Assembly (NCBI RefSeq): GCF_052089425.1
Contig: NZ_JBQCZW010000012.1
Span: 1-64,000, forward strand
Length of the DNA stretch: 64,000 nt
Direction: 5' to 3'
Source: Ancrocorticia sp052089425
Lineage (GTDB): Bacteria > Actinomycetota > Actinomycetes > Actinomycetales > Actinomycetaceae
Shown here: positions 26,242 through 35,379 of the stretch, piece after piece
Layout of the letters: every line of letters begins with the position of its first letter
How positions within the stretch are numbered: the stretch's first letter is position 1
Program-made: the position numbers and the translations under genes
Notes under the pieces: model-generated
The model's database searches: none
What the model was told of the DNA's origin: nothing
What the model saw: only the letters and a program-made list of their open reading frames with translations

Positions 26242-27053
26242 ACTTCGGAGAACGCCTAGCGGATCGAATGGACGATCTGGGCCCCGTTGCCGTGGGGATT
26301 GATCCGCATGCTGGGCTGTTAGATGCGTGGGGGCTTCCCGATAGCGCAGCCGGTGTGCGTGAGTTTGGGCTGCGCACCGTGGATGCCTTGTGGGAGAGAG
26401 CGGCGGCCTTCAAGCCGCAGTCCGCCTTCTTCGAGCGGCACGCGGCCGCCGGTGTTGGTGCGTTAGAGGATGTGATGGAGCACTGCCGCCAATCGGGTGT
26501 GCCCACCATTTTGGACGTGAAGCGCGGGGATATCGGTTCCACGATGGACGGGTATGCTGACGCCTACTTGTCTGGGCCGCTTCGCGCCGATGCCATCACG
26601 GTTTCGCCCTATTTGGGGCCGGGTTCCCTTTTGACGACGGCGAGGCGCGCTCTTGCAGGCGATCAGGGGCTGTTCGTTCTTGGCCTGACCTCCAATCCCG
26701 AAGGTGCCGACATTCAGCATGTTGGGGGATCTGGCGCGAGTGTTGCTGGGAAAGTGGCGCAGGCTGTCAGTGCGTGGAACGAAGCGGCGGCACCCGGAAC
26801 CGTTGGTCCGTTCGGGCTTGTGGTGGGTGCCACCATCGGGGATGCGGCACGCGAGCTAGGCATCGATTTGGCGAGCTTCCGCGGCATCTTCCTCGCGCCT
26901 GGTGTGGGCGCGCAGGGAGCCGGGGGCAAGGAAGTTCGCGAGGTATTTGGGGATGCGCGCGTGCTTGCATCTGCCTCACGTTCCATCCTCGGGCGAGGGC
27001 CGGATGCTGCCGGATTGCGCGGGGGATTAGCGGCCATCGTCGATTCACTGTAG
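26238..27053 (+). CDS. pyrF: Orotidine 5'-phosphate decarboxylase, type 2
   Basis: PyrF makes UMP. The 271-residue product belongs to the type 2 subfamily common in actinobacteria, with DVKRGDIGSTMDGYADAYL (catalytic Asp-Lys-Asp array) and FLAPGVGAQGAGGKE. The GTG at 26238 overlaps the carB stop (GTGA); an ATG at 26223 inside carB is less likely. The middle step genes pyrD and pyrE are not in this window, so the operon covers only part of the pathway. Confidence 0.94.
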   Translation: MNFGERLADRMDDLGPVAVGIDPHAGLLDAWGLPDSAAGVREFGLRTVDALWERAAAFKPQSAFFERHAAAGVGALEDVMEHCRQSGVPTILDVKRGDIGSTMDGYADAYLSGPLRADAITVSPYLGPGSLLTTARRALAGDQGLFVLGLTSNPEGADIQHVGGSGASVAGKVAQAVSAWNEAAAPGTVGPFGLVVGATIGDAARELGIDLASFRGIFLAPGVGAQGAGGKEVREVFGDARVLASASRSILGRGPDAAGLRGGLAAIVDSL

Positions 27054-27070
27054 TGCCGCTGGAGTAGGAT

Positions 27071-27640
27071 ATGCCCATGGAACAGTCTCATCATGTGTTT
27101 CTCCTCGCTGGCCCTTCAGGAGTTGGGAAGGGCACCGTATTGCACGAACTGCGCGCACGCGATCCTGAGTGTTGGATATCCGTTTCGGCTACCACGCGCC
27201 CGGCTAGGCCGGGAGAAATCGATGGCGTTCACTACCATTTCGTGAGCGATCAGCAGTTTGATGAGCTCGTGGCAGCTGATCAGATGCTCGAGTGGGCGGT
27301 GGTGCACGGCAAGCATCGCTACGGAACTCCTCGCGGACCCGTTGAGGAGGCTGTGGCCGCCGGGCACATCGCCATCCTCGAGTTGGATCTGGACGGCGCG
27401 CGCCAAATCCGGCAATCCATGCCAGATGTGTTTCAGGTATTCCTCAAGCCGCCCTCGTGGGAGGAACTCGTGCACCGGCTTCGGGGACGAGGTACCGAAT
27501 CCGAGGAGCAGATTGCGCGCCGGATCGAGACTGCTCGCGTGGAGATGGCGGCTGAAAGCGAATTTGACGCCACCGTGGTCAACAATTCAGTGTCCGGCGC
27601 CACGGATGAGCTGCTCCACATCATGGGACTAGACAAGTAG
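27071..27640 (+). CDS. gmk: Guanylate kinase
   Basis: Gmk phosphorylates GMP and dGMP. The 189-residue product has the P-loop LAGPSGVGKGTVL, the GMP-binding SATTRPARPGEIDGVHYHF and the lid arginines in RLRGRGTESEEQIARR. The ATG at 27071 follows GGAGTAGG; another ATG two codons later is possible. The order pyrF-gmk-rpoZ-coaBC-metK is a conserved actinobacterial arrangement. Confidence 0.96.
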   Translation: MPMEQSHHVFLLAGPSGVGKGTVLHELRARDPECWISVSATTRPARPGEIDGVHYHFVSDQQFDELVAADQMLEWAVVHGKHRYGTPRGPVEEAVAAGHIAILELDLDGARQIRQSMPDVFQVFLKPPSWEELVHRLRGRGTESEEQIARRIETARVEMAAESEFDATVVNNSVSGATDELLHIMGLDK

Positions 27641-27675
27641 ACTATAGGCTTGCACGCCGAATGAAGAGGTAACAC

Positions 27676-27945
27676 ATGTTTGGAACTGTTCCGAACCCCG
27701 AAGGCATTACTAACCCGCCAATCGATGACCTGCTCAAGAGCATCGATTCGAAGTATGCCCTCGCCGTTTATGGATCCCAGCGCGCCCGCCAGATCAATTC
27801 CTACCGTCAGGAAATGACACGGGCCGATGGCAATATCACTCACTTCGGACCGCTCGTTGAGGCGGGCCCTGAGGATAAGCCGCTCTCCATCGCTCTGCGG
27901 GAGATTGCCGAAGAGAAGCTCGAGTGGCGCAACGGCGAAGAGTGA
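27676..27945 (+). CDS. rpoZ: DNA-directed RNA polymerase omega subunit
   Basis: Omega helps fold and assemble the beta' subunit. The 89-residue product has the family motif PPIDDLLKSIDSKYALAVYGSQRARQIN and the C-terminal PLSIALREIAEEKL. It begins with an ATG after AGAGG. coaBC starts inside its last codons. Confidence 0.94.
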   Translation: MFGTVPNPEGITNPPIDDLLKSIDSKYALAVYGSQRARQINSYRQEMTRADGNITHFGPLVEAGPEDKPLSIALREIAEEKLEWRNGEE

Positions 27946-29153
27946 GCCGAGTAGTTGTTGGAGTAACCGGGGGGATTGCAGCCTATAAGGCCTGCATTCT
28001 CGTCCGGCTGCTTCGCAAATCGGGCATTGACGTCCATGTGATCTCCACGGCCGCTGCGCTCACCATGGTTGGCCGGACAACATGGGAGGCACTCAGCGGC
28101 AACCCCGTGTACACCGAGACCACGGACGATGCCGCGAATGTGACACACGTCCGGCTGGGCCACGAGGCCGATCTCATCATCGTGGCCCCTGCCACCGCGA
28201 ATACCCTCGCGAAGCTGCGTGCTGGGCTCGCGGATAATCTTTTAACCTCCACCATCTTGGCGGTGCGATGCCCCGTCATGCTGGCCCCGGCCATGCACAC
28301 CGAGATGTGGCTCAATCCCGCGACTCAAGAAAATGCCGCCGTGCTGGCGGACAGGGGATTCCAGATCATCGAGCCAGCTTCTGGACGGCTGACCGGTGCC
28401 GATGCCGGTATTGGGCGTTTACCCGAACCGGAAGAACTGTGTGAAGCAGTGTTATGCGAGCTGGGCGGGGATACCTCTCTGGCGGGCAAACGCATTGCGA
28501 TTTCGGCCGGTGGCACCCACGAATCCATCGATCCCGTGCGGTTCATTGGAAACAATTCGTCCGGCCGTTTCGGGGTTGCTCTGGCGCGCGAGGCGCATCG
28601 GCGTGGAGGCGAGGTCACCATCGTTGCGGCCAACGTTGATTCCAACGTGTTGAAGGATGCGCGTGGCGTGAGCGTTCAGCCGGTTGTTTCTGCCCGCGAT
28701 CTCCACGATGGGATGCGTCAGGCCGCCGAACGTGCAGATATCGTGATCATGGCCGCTGCTGTGGCAGATTTCCGCCCGGAGCACGAATCATCGAGTAAGC
28801 AAAAGAAGGATGGCACAGCCACTCGCTCGCTGGACCTGGTGGAAAACCCGGATATTTTGTTCGATCTAGCCCATCATCGCTCACACGCAGGCCAGATGGT
28901 GATCGGATTCGCGGCCGAAACTGGGGACGGACAGAGCAGCGTGCTCGAATACGGGCGTGCGAAAGCGGCCCGCAAAGGCGCCGATCTCATGGTGGTCAAT
29001 GAGGTGGGCACGGCGCGTGGCTTTGGAAATGTGGATACGGCTATCACTATTATCGATGCAGGCGGGACGGTCCATGGCAGTGGACAGGGATCCAAAGCGG
29101 ACATGGCCAGCCTTGTATTCGATACGATTCAACAATTGCAGGAGAACATGTGA
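27942..29153 (+). CDS. coaBC: Bifunctional phosphopantothenoylcysteine decarboxylase / phosphopantothenate--cysteine ligase
   Basis: CoaBC performs two steps of coenzyme A synthesis. The 403-residue product has an N-terminal FMN-dependent decarboxylase (CoaC) with GVTGGIAAYKA and PAMHTEMWLNPAT, and a C-terminal CTP-dependent ligase (CoaB) with AGGTHESIDPVRFIGNNSSGRFG and the SKQKKDG motif. The GTG at 27942 overlaps the rpoZ stop. metK overlaps its stop. Confidence 0.96.
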   Translation: MSRVVVGVTGGIAAYKACILVRLLRKSGIDVHVISTAAALTMVGRTTWEALSGNPVYTETTDDAANVTHVRLGHEADLIIVAPATANTLAKLRAGLADNLLTSTILAVRCPVMLAPAMHTEMWLNPATQENAAVLADRGFQIIEPASGRLTGADAGIGRLPEPEELCEAVLCELGGDTSLAGKRIAISAGGTHESIDPVRFIGNNSSGRFGVALAREAHRRGGEVTIVAANVDSNVLKDARGVSVQPVVSARDLHDGMRQAAERADIVIMAAAVADFRPEHESSSKQKKDGTATRSLDLVENPDILFDLAHHRSHAGQMVIGFAAETGDGQSSVLEYGRAKAARKGADLMVVNEVGTARGFGNVDTAITIIDAGGTVHGSGQGSKADMASLVFDTIQQLQENM

Positions 29154-30343
29154 CCTACCGGCAGCCTTTCACGTCCGAGTCAGTGACAGAGGGGCACCCT
29201 GACAAGGTGTGCGATCGGATTTCAGACACGATACTCGATGCCATGATTGCCGAGGATCCGGCAGCCCGGGTGGCTGTCGAAACAATGGCCACCACGGGGC
29301 TCATTCATGTGGCTGGCGAAGTAACCACCGATGCCTACGTGGAGATCCCACATCTGGTTCGTGAAACCATTCGGGAGATCGGGTACACCTCGTCCGATGT
29401 AGGTTTCGACGGGGCGTCCTGCGGCGTCACGCTTTCGATTGGGCAGCAGTCCCCGGATATTGCCGGAGGCGTTGACCGATCGCTGGAGGCTCGCGAACAA
29501 GCTGCGACCGATCGCTACGATTCTCAAGGCGCTGGCGATCAGGGGCTCATGTTCGGATATGCGAGCAATGAAACGCGCGCCCTGATGCCCGTTCCGATTC
29601 AACTGTCCCATCGCCTAGCTGAGCGCTTGGCAACGGTGCGCAAGCACGAGGTAGTTCCCGGCCTTCGCCCCGATGGCAAGACTCAGGTGACGATCACCTA
29701 CGAAGATGACAAGCCAGTAGGTATCGATACCATCGTCATCTCCACGCAGCACGATCCGGATGTGGAAGGCGGCTGGCTTCAGCGGGCTCTCGGCGAGCAC
29801 GTGGTGGAGCCAGTACTCGAAGCAGAGGGCTTAGATCTTGACATCAGCTCCACGCAGCTCATCGTCAACCCCTCCGGCAAGTTCGTTGTGGGAGGCCCCA
29901 TGGGAGACGCCGGGTTGACCGGCCGCAAGATCATCGTGGATACGTATGGCGGCATGGCTCGTCACGGCGGCGGCGCTTTCTCCGGAAAGGATCCGTCCAA
30001 GGTGGATCGCTCTGCCGCATATGCTGCACGCTGGGTGGCGAAGAACGTTGTGGCCGCGGGGCTTGCGGCGCGCTGCGAGATTCAGGTTGCCTACGCCATT
30101 GGGCGAGCTCATCCTGTATCGGTGCGTGTGGAGACCTTTGGCACCGAAACTGCACCCATCGATTCCATTCAGAACGCCGTGAACAAGGTGTTTGATCTGC
30201 GCCCAGCCGCCATCATTGATCAGCTGGATCTGTTGCGTCCCATCTATGCGCAAACGGCGGCCTATGGGCACTTCGGGCGCGAGCTTCCCGAGTTCACCTG
30301 GGAACGTACCGATAAGATTGATGAGCTGTTGCGGGCGTTGTAG
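29150..30343 (+). CDS. metK: S-adenosylmethionine synthase
   Basis: MetK makes S-adenosylmethionine from methionine and ATP. The 397-residue product starts with FTSESVTEGHPDKVCDRISD, and contains GAGDQGLMFGYA and the second signature GGGAFSGKDPSKVDRSAAYA. The GTG overlaps the coaBC stop. There is no SAM riboswitch, as the gene has no leader of its own. A strong terminator follows, probably ending the long transcript that begins at pyrR or earlier. Confidence 0.97.
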   Translation: MTYRQPFTSESVTEGHPDKVCDRISDTILDAMIAEDPAARVAVETMATTGLIHVAGEVTTDAYVEIPHLVRETIREIGYTSSDVGFDGASCGVTLSIGQQSPDIAGGVDRSLEAREQAATDRYDSQGAGDQGLMFGYASNETRALMPVPIQLSHRLAERLATVRKHEVVPGLRPDGKTQVTITYEDDKPVGIDTIVISTQHDPDVEGGWLQRALGEHVVEPVLEAEGLDLDISSTQLIVNPSGKFVVGGPMGDAGLTGRKIIVDTYGGMARHGGGAFSGKDPSKVDRSAAYAARWVAKNVVAAGLAARCEIQVAYAIGRAHPVSVRVETFGTETAPIDSIQNAVNKVFDLRPAAIIDQLDLLRPIYAQTAAYGHFGRELPEFTWERTDKIDELLRAL

Positions 30344-30357
30344 CCCCACATTGGATG

Positions 30358-30391
30358 ATGGCCGGGCCTGAGTGGCTCGGCCATTTTTCTT
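30358..30391 (+). terminator. Rho-independent terminator after metK
   Basis: ATGGCCG (30358-30364) pairs with CGGCCAT (30378-30384), followed by TTTTTCTT. This is the best terminator in the window and separates the pyr-metK run from the GntR-ABC operon. Confidence 0.88.
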
Positions 30392-30408
30392 GCCCACGAC
30401 AGTGTGTT

Positions 30409-30432
30409 ACTGTATTAATCGAGTAATACAGT
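30409..30432. promoter_or_regulatory. Operator-like inverted repeat upstream of the GntR gene
   Basis: ACTGTATTA (30409-30417) and TAATACAGT (30424-30432) are perfect inverted copies with six bases between. It overlaps a possible -10 (TATTAA, 30413-30418) placed 17 bases after TTGCCC (30390-30395), and ends ten bases before the GntR start. Autoregulation by the adjacent GntR protein is the likely role. Confidence 0.7.
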
Positions 30433-30442
30433 TGGAGTGCGC

Positions 30443-30820
30443 ATGGACATTGATGAGTCGAGGCCAATATGGCTGCAGCTAGTTGACGAGTTTCAGCGCC
30501 GCGTTGTTGCTGGCACGTGGCAGCAAGGAGCCAAAACTCCGAGCGTGCGCGAATTGGCCACAGAGCTCGGCGTTAATCCGAACACTGTTCAACGAGCCTT
30601 GAGCGAAACGGACCGGCTGGGCCTGACCGTTCCGATGCGAACGTCGGGACGATTTGTGACGGAGGACGAAACGGTTATTCATACAGCCCGCGCCACAGTG
30701 GCGCAAGAAACTATCGATCGGTTTGTGGTGGCACTGGCCGGAATTGGAATGGACCGCGATGAGGCAATCTCCATGTTGCGATCGCGGTGGGAGGCCCCCA
30801 CGCGGGGAGAGGACGAATAA
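30443..30820 (+). CDS. GntR-family transcriptional regulator, YtrA type
   Basis: The 125-residue product has a winged helix-turn-helix (IWLQLVDEFQRRVVAGTWQQGAKTPSVRELA, then GVNPNTVQRAL) and only a short helical tail, as in the YtrA subfamily, which usually represses an adjacent ABC transporter operon. The ATG at 30443 follows GGAG. A perfect inverted repeat lies immediately upstream and the ABC genes overlap downstream, fitting autoregulation of a three-gene operon. The inducer is unknown; YtrA relatives often respond to cell-envelope antibiotics. Confidence 0.9.
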   Translation: MDIDESRPIWLQLVDEFQRRVVAGTWQQGAKTPSVRELATELGVNPNTVQRALSETDRLGLTVPMRTSGRFVTEDETVIHTARATVAQETIDRFVVALAGIGMDRDEAISMLRSRWEAPTRGEDE

Positions 30821-31515
30821 TGACTGTGATAGACGTCCGTCATCTGACGAAGAAGTACCGGGGCAGGACAGCCCTTGACGATCTGAGCCTCGAATTGCAA
30901 GCAGGCCAGATCGTGGGCCTCATGGGAGATAATGGCTCAGGAAAAACCACGCTCCTGAAGATCCTCGCGGGCGTGCTCGCGGACTGGAGCGGCGAGGTGA
31001 GCATTGCCGGGCATCGGCCCGGGCCCGAATCGAAAGCGGCTGTCTCCTTCTTGCCTGACGCGTCCTTTCTCAGGAACGGCGATACGAGCGCACAGGCACT
31101 CGCGGAATATCAACGGTTCTTTTCCGATTTTGACGCGGCGAAGGCGCAGACGATGCTCGAATTCTTCGGCCTTCCCTCAGATCTCACATTGAAAGAAATG
31201 TCTAAAGGCATGCGGGAGAAGGTTCAGATCGCTCTTGCCATGTCACGTCACGCGTCCATCTACCTGCTGGATGAACCGATATCGGGAGTTGATCCGGCAT
31301 CTCGCTCTGTCATCTTGAACGGAATCCTCGAGAACTTCCAGCCCGACGGCCTCATGGTCATTTCCACTCATCTCATTCGCGACGTCGAATCCATCGTGGA
31401 CACAGCCGTATTCCTACGGAATGGCCGTGTGATCGTGCAGGGCGGGGCTGATGACCTCCGTGATCAGTACGGGGCAGGACTGGATGCGATCTTCAGGAAG
31501 GTGTATGCAGCATGA
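30820..31515 (+). CDS. ABC transporter ATP-binding protein
   Basis: The 231-residue nucleotide-binding protein has Walker A GDNGSGKTTLL near residue 40, the ABC signature in the form MSKGMREKVQIALAM, and Walker B IYLLDEPISGVDP with the catalytic glutamate. This KGM signature form is common in YtrB-like and bacitracin-type exporters. Its ATG overlaps the GntR stop and it is followed by its permease with another overlap. Export of, or defence against, a membrane-active compound is an inference from the regulator type. Confidence 0.92.
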   Translation: MTVIDVRHLTKKYRGRTALDDLSLELQAGQIVGLMGDNGSGKTTLLKILAGVLADWSGEVSIAGHRPGPESKAAVSFLPDASFLRNGDTSAQALAEYQRFFSDFDAAKAQTMLEFFGLPSDLTLKEMSKGMREKVQIALAMSRHASIYLLDEPISGVDPASRSVILNGILENFQPDGLMVISTHLIRDVESIVDTAVFLRNGRVIVQGGADDLRDQYGAGLDAIFRKVYAA

Positions 31516-32351
31516 TCGCCACTCTTTTTCACCATGAGTTTCTTACGACCCGCCGGGCGCTGCTGTCCATTACCGCATGGTTCTTTGTGGTTGGTGTGAT
31601 TGCGCTAGTCCCTGTTGCGATCCCGATTCCATTTGTGGATCTGGCCGGCAATCTCATTGCTCTGGCGTGTTTCATCCTTCTTGTCCCCGTGCTGATGGGC
31701 TACCTCGTCTACAACTACTGGCAAACAATGTATGGGCGACGTGGGTACTTCACCATGACGCTGCCTATGCGAGGCAGGGCCATCTATTGGGCGAAAACGT
31801 GCTATGCAATCACCGTTACTCTAGCTGGCACACTCGCTGCTGCCGCTGGCCTATTCGTGACATCGCTCGCCGCGGACATTGGCGGACGCTCGAGTCTCGG
31901 GACAACAATTGGTCAGATCTGGGAGAACGTGACGGGCACATACGGGAACGCTGTGGGAGCGCTTGTCCTACTGGTTGGTGTACAGGTTCTGTGCCTTCTC
32001 CTGACAGTGCCAGCCATGATGTCGATCAGCGCGCAGGCGCGATTCAACCGTTTGGGTATCGGTGCTCCCGTGATCGGGGCAATCGTGCTCTACCTGACCT
32101 ATCAAGTGAGCTCACTGATTGCCATGATGTTCGTGCCGCTCGGATTACGTATGCAGGGCCCTCAAGCTGGAACGTTCGTGGCTGAGGGGATGTGGCCGGA
32201 AGTGTCCGAACTCATGAGCACGCCAGCATCGAGTGCGGATTCCATGCCGGAGATTCTGGGCCTCGGGATGCTTTTCAGCGTGGCCGTGCTGACAGTGTGG
32301 ATTGTCTGGTGGGGTATCCGGTCCATCGAACGGCGAACGTCACTGCGATAG
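31512..32351 (+). CDS. ABC transporter permease, ABC-2-like
   Basis: The 279-residue protein has about six membrane segments (for example SITAWFFVVGVIALVPVAI, LIALACFILLVPVLMGYLV, and a last helix at FSVAVLTVWIVWWGI) and no extracellular binding domain. It pairs with the ATPase encoded just upstream, with which it overlaps by four bases. The early segment YNYWQTMYGRRGYFTMTLPMRG resembles permeases of YtrA-controlled transporters. The substrate is unknown. Confidence 0.82.
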   Translation: MIATLFHHEFLTTRRALLSITAWFFVVGVIALVPVAIPIPFVDLAGNLIALACFILLVPVLMGYLVYNYWQTMYGRRGYFTMTLPMRGRAIYWAKTCYAITVTLAGTLAAAAGLFVTSLAADIGGRSSLGTTIGQIWENVTGTYGNAVGALVLLVGVQVLCLLLTVPAMMSISAQARFNRLGIGAPVIGAIVLYLTYQVSSLIAMMFVPLGLRMQGPQAGTFVAEGMWPEVSELMSTPASSADSMPEILGLGMLFSVAVLTVWIVWWGIRSIERRTSLR

Positions 32352-32379
32352 TGTGGGAGCATCGTGGTGAAATAGAAGT

Positions 32380-34458
32380 ATGCACGATGAACTACCGGGA
32401 TTGGGTGCCCTGCCGGACTACGGCGAACAGGGTTCCTTGCTCGATGCCGGAGTTTCCACACGGAGTGTTGTTGGCGAAGTGAGCGATCCCGTGGCTCACG
32501 TCCACCTAGAAGTGCCCCAGCCCCATATGGACCGCGTCTTTGATTACTTGATACCAGCAAAGCTGGACGAGACGGCACGCGTTGGTACGCGAGTGATGGT
32601 GGACGTTGGTGCGAGGCAGGTTCCAGGCTTCATCGTTGCACGCGATTCGGTTGCCGGTGCCGGTGCGCAGTTGAGGCCGCTACGCCGGGTGGTTTCGCCG
32701 CTTCCGGTCTTGTCGGAGGCGATGTACCAGCTGTGCCACGATGTGGCGGCGCGTCAGGCAGCATCGGTTGCAGATGTCCTCAGGTTGGCGATCCCACCGC
32801 GCCATGCGCGTGCCGAGAAGGAATTCGTAGAGGCCGGAGATCAAGAACCCGCCAAGGGAACCACTTCCGGCCCGATCGGTTCTGGCTTGTGGGAGCACTA
32901 TCGGGGTGGTCCCGCCTTTATCGAGCGTATTGCGGCAGGCGGCGATCCTCGGGCAGTGTGCGCTGCGCTCCCAGGAAAGGCTGGCAGCATCCGCGCGTTG
33001 GCAACGGCCTGCCGCGCCGCGATCACCTCAGGACGATCGGCGCTGATCGTGGCGCCAACTACTCGCGAGGCCCATCGGCTGGCCGAACGCCTCGGTGAGC
33101 TCACCGGCGCTCCGGTCGCTCTATATCTGGGCGAGGCTCAGAACTCCGAACGGTATCGGACCTTCTTGGAGATTCTTCACGGCCGCTGCTCGATCGTTGT
33201 GGGCACGCGCGGGGCTATGTGGGCACCCCTTCCCGATCTGGGGCTGTGCATTCTCGTGGACGATGTGGCCGATACGCTGCGCGAACCGCGTTCCCCCTAC
33301 GTCCACGTTCGCGATGTCCTCGCGCTGCGTTCACGCGCTGACCATGCGGCTTTGCTCATCTACTCCCCGTATGTGAGCGAGGAATCGGCAGGCTGGGTGG
33401 AATCCGGCTTCGCCGCGCTACTCGAAGGCAGCCGGGCTCAGGTTCCGCACGTGAGTACGCCTGATCAATGGGATCACGAACACGCCCACTGGGCGCGCCT
33501 GCCCGAAGCGGCATTCCGCGTTGTACGCGACGGCTTGACCCGCGGGCCCGTCCTCATTCTTGTGCCGCGGGCTGGCTACATGCCGATCATCGCATGCGCT
33601 CAGTGCAACTCTTTGGCTACCTGCCAGCAATGCGGAGGGCCGCTTGCCATTGGACGCGGGGGAGACACCCCGCGGTGCGGGAGGTGTGGTGCGGCTCCGG
33701 CCGGTTGGGTGTGTCACGAATGTTCCGGCACGCGGCTGCGGGCCGCGCGCATCGGCTCCCACCGCACGGCTGAGGAGCTGGGCAAGGCCTTCCCGGGTAC
33801 GGGCATCATCCTCTCCGGGGCGGCGGACGGCATCTCTCAAGCGGTGAGCGGCAAACCGCGCCTCATCATCGCAACACCCGGTGCGGAACCGGCAGCGCGC
33901 GGCGGATACGCGGCCGCACTTATACTGGACGCTCGCTACCTGATGGGCAATGGCCTAGGCGCAGAAACGCAGTTCATCCGGCGCTGCGCGCGTGCCATCG
34001 TCCGGGTCCGGCAGGGCGGTCACGTCATGATCGCTGGCGGAGCGGATCCGGAAATCGTCACCGCCCTGAAGACGTGGCAATTGGGACGCTACGGGCACGA
34101 GCTCCTCAAGGAACGCGAAGATCTCCACCTGCCGCCCACGTCCCGCTGGTTCGGCATCACCGGCATGCCGCGGGACATCCGGCGCTACCTCGCCCTTGCC
34201 AGAATCGGCTTAGGAGAGCGCACCGCCGAGGAGCGCAAGGATACTGATCTGTTAGCCACGGGTGTTCACCCGCTGGTGCCCGGAATCGATGTGCTCGGCC
34301 CTATACCGGGTCCCCGCGAGGGAGAAATCACCGTGTACGTCCGAACTGGCCTTGACGAAGCAGCACACCTCGCGGACGCACTGCGAAGAACGTATCGTTC
34401 CTATTCTGCCTCGGCGGTTGGCAAACCTCTCAAAATAGAGGCCGATCCAAGTATGTAA
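32380..34458 (+). CDS. priA: Primosomal protein N' (PriA), helicase motifs lost
   Basis: PriA recognises stalled replication forks and starts replisome reloading. The 692-residue product keeps the N-terminal 3'BD (HVHLEVPQPHMDRVFDYLIPA) and the eight-cysteine zinc site (CAQC, CQQCGG, CGRCGA, CHECSG). Walker A is absent where GSGKT would be (ALPGKAGSIRALATAC), and the DEEH box reads DDVADT. Loss of ATPase motifs is a known property of actinobacterial PriA, so it probably acts as a structural loader only. It begins the priA-fmt-rsmB-rpe run. Confidence 0.9.
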   Translation: MHDELPGLGALPDYGEQGSLLDAGVSTRSVVGEVSDPVAHVHLEVPQPHMDRVFDYLIPAKLDETARVGTRVMVDVGARQVPGFIVARDSVAGAGAQLRPLRRVVSPLPVLSEAMYQLCHDVAARQAASVADVLRLAIPPRHARAEKEFVEAGDQEPAKGTTSGPIGSGLWEHYRGGPAFIERIAAGGDPRAVCAALPGKAGSIRALATACRAAITSGRSALIVAPTTREAHRLAERLGELTGAPVALYLGEAQNSERYRTFLEILHGRCSIVVGTRGAMWAPLPDLGLCILVDDVADTLREPRSPYVHVRDVLALRSRADHAALLIYSPYVSEESAGWVESGFAALLEGSRAQVPHVSTPDQWDHEHAHWARLPEAAFRVVRDGLTRGPVLILVPRAGYMPIIACAQCNSLATCQQCGGPLAIGRGGDTPRCGRCGAAPAGWVCHECSGTRLRAARIGSHRTAEELGKAFPGTGIILSGAADGISQAVSGKPRLIIATPGAEPAARGGYAAALILDARYLMGNGLGAETQFIRRCARAIVRVRQGGHVMIAGGADPEIVTALKTWQLGRYGHELLKEREDLHLPPTSRWFGITGMPRDIRRYLALARIGLGERTAEERKDTDLLATGVHPLVPGIDVLGPIPGPREGEITVYVRTGLDEAAHLADALRRTYRSYSASAVGKPLKIEADPSM

Positions 34459-34467
34459 ACTAGCAAG

Positions 34468-35379
34468 GTGAGAATTCTCTTTGCTGGTACACCAGAAACA
34501 GCCGTGCCCTCCCTGCGCCGGCTCGTGGCAGACGGGCACGATGTTGCCGCCGTGCTCACACGCGCCCCGGCACCCGCGGGCCGCAAGCATAAGCTCGTCC
34601 AATCCGCGGTGCACGATGCCGCCGAAGCCCTCGGCCTGCCCGTGATGACGCCGCGGACTCTCAAGGATGCGGAGGTTCAGGCGAACATCCGCGATGCGGC
34701 GGTAGAAGCAGTAGCTGTTGTGGCCTACGGGCTCATCATCCCAAAGCCCCTGTTGGACATCGAGTGGATTAACCTTCACTTCTCCCTGCTTCCGGCGTGG
34801 CGCGGAGCTGCCCCCGTCCAATATTCACTCTGGCACGGCGATGAGATAACCGGCGCCTCCACCTTCCGCATCGAGGAGGGACTGGATACCGGCCCCGTGT
34901 ACGGCACTCTCACCGAGGAGATCCGCCCAGGCGATACGTCCGGAGAGCTCCTCGCCCGGCTATCTACCTCCGGTGCGGAGCTACTATCGCGAACGTTCGC
35001 GCTGGTGGAAGCCGGCGATGCAACCCCGCAACCCCAGAGCGGGGCATCAACATACGCCCCGATGATTCACCCACGTGACGCGCAGGTGGATTGGACCCAT
35101 CCGGCGGTGGCGATTGATCGCCAGATCCGCGCCCACACTCCAGATCCCGGCCCATGGACGGTGCTTGAGGGCGCACGCGTTAAGCTTGGACCCGTCACTC
35201 TTGCCCCCGAAATAGCGGATTTGGCCCCGGGGCAGATTCGCGACGGTTTAGTGGGAACGGGAAGCCACGCCGTGGCGCTGGGTGCCGTTGCCCCGGCAGG
35301 CAAGCGGGCGATGCCCGCCGCAGATTGGTTGCGCGGAGCGCGGCTCGCAGAGGGAACACGATTTGGAGAGAAGGCTTAA
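34468..35379 (+). CDS. fmt: Methionyl-tRNA formyltransferase
   Basis: Fmt formylates initiator Met-tRNA with 10-formyltetrahydrofolate. The 303-residue product has the N-terminal Rossmann-like domain (RILFAGTPETAVPSLRRL), the signature NLHFSLLPAWRGAAPVQ with catalytic Asn-His, and the C-terminal OB fold. The GTG at 34468 lies nine bases after the priA stop with only a weak AAGG before it. rsmB overlaps by one base. Confidence 0.96.
   Translation: MRILFAGTPETAVPSLRRLVADGHDVAAVLTRAPAPAGRKHKLVQSAVHDAAEALGLPVMTPRTLKDAEVQANIRDAAVEAVAVVAYGLIIPKPLLDIEWINLHFSLLPAWRGAAPVQYSLWHGDEITGASTFRIEEGLDTGPVYGTLTEEIRPGDTSGELLARLSTSGAELLSRTFALVEAGDATPQPQSGASTYAPMIHPRDAQVDWTHPAVAIDRQIRAHTPDPGPWTVLEGARVKLGPVTLAPEIADLAPGQIRDGLVGTGSHAVALGAVAPAGKRAMPAADWLRGARLAEGTRFGEKA

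Noticed and set aside
29100..29160. SAM riboswitch ahead of metK
   Set aside because: metK overlaps coaBC and has no leader.
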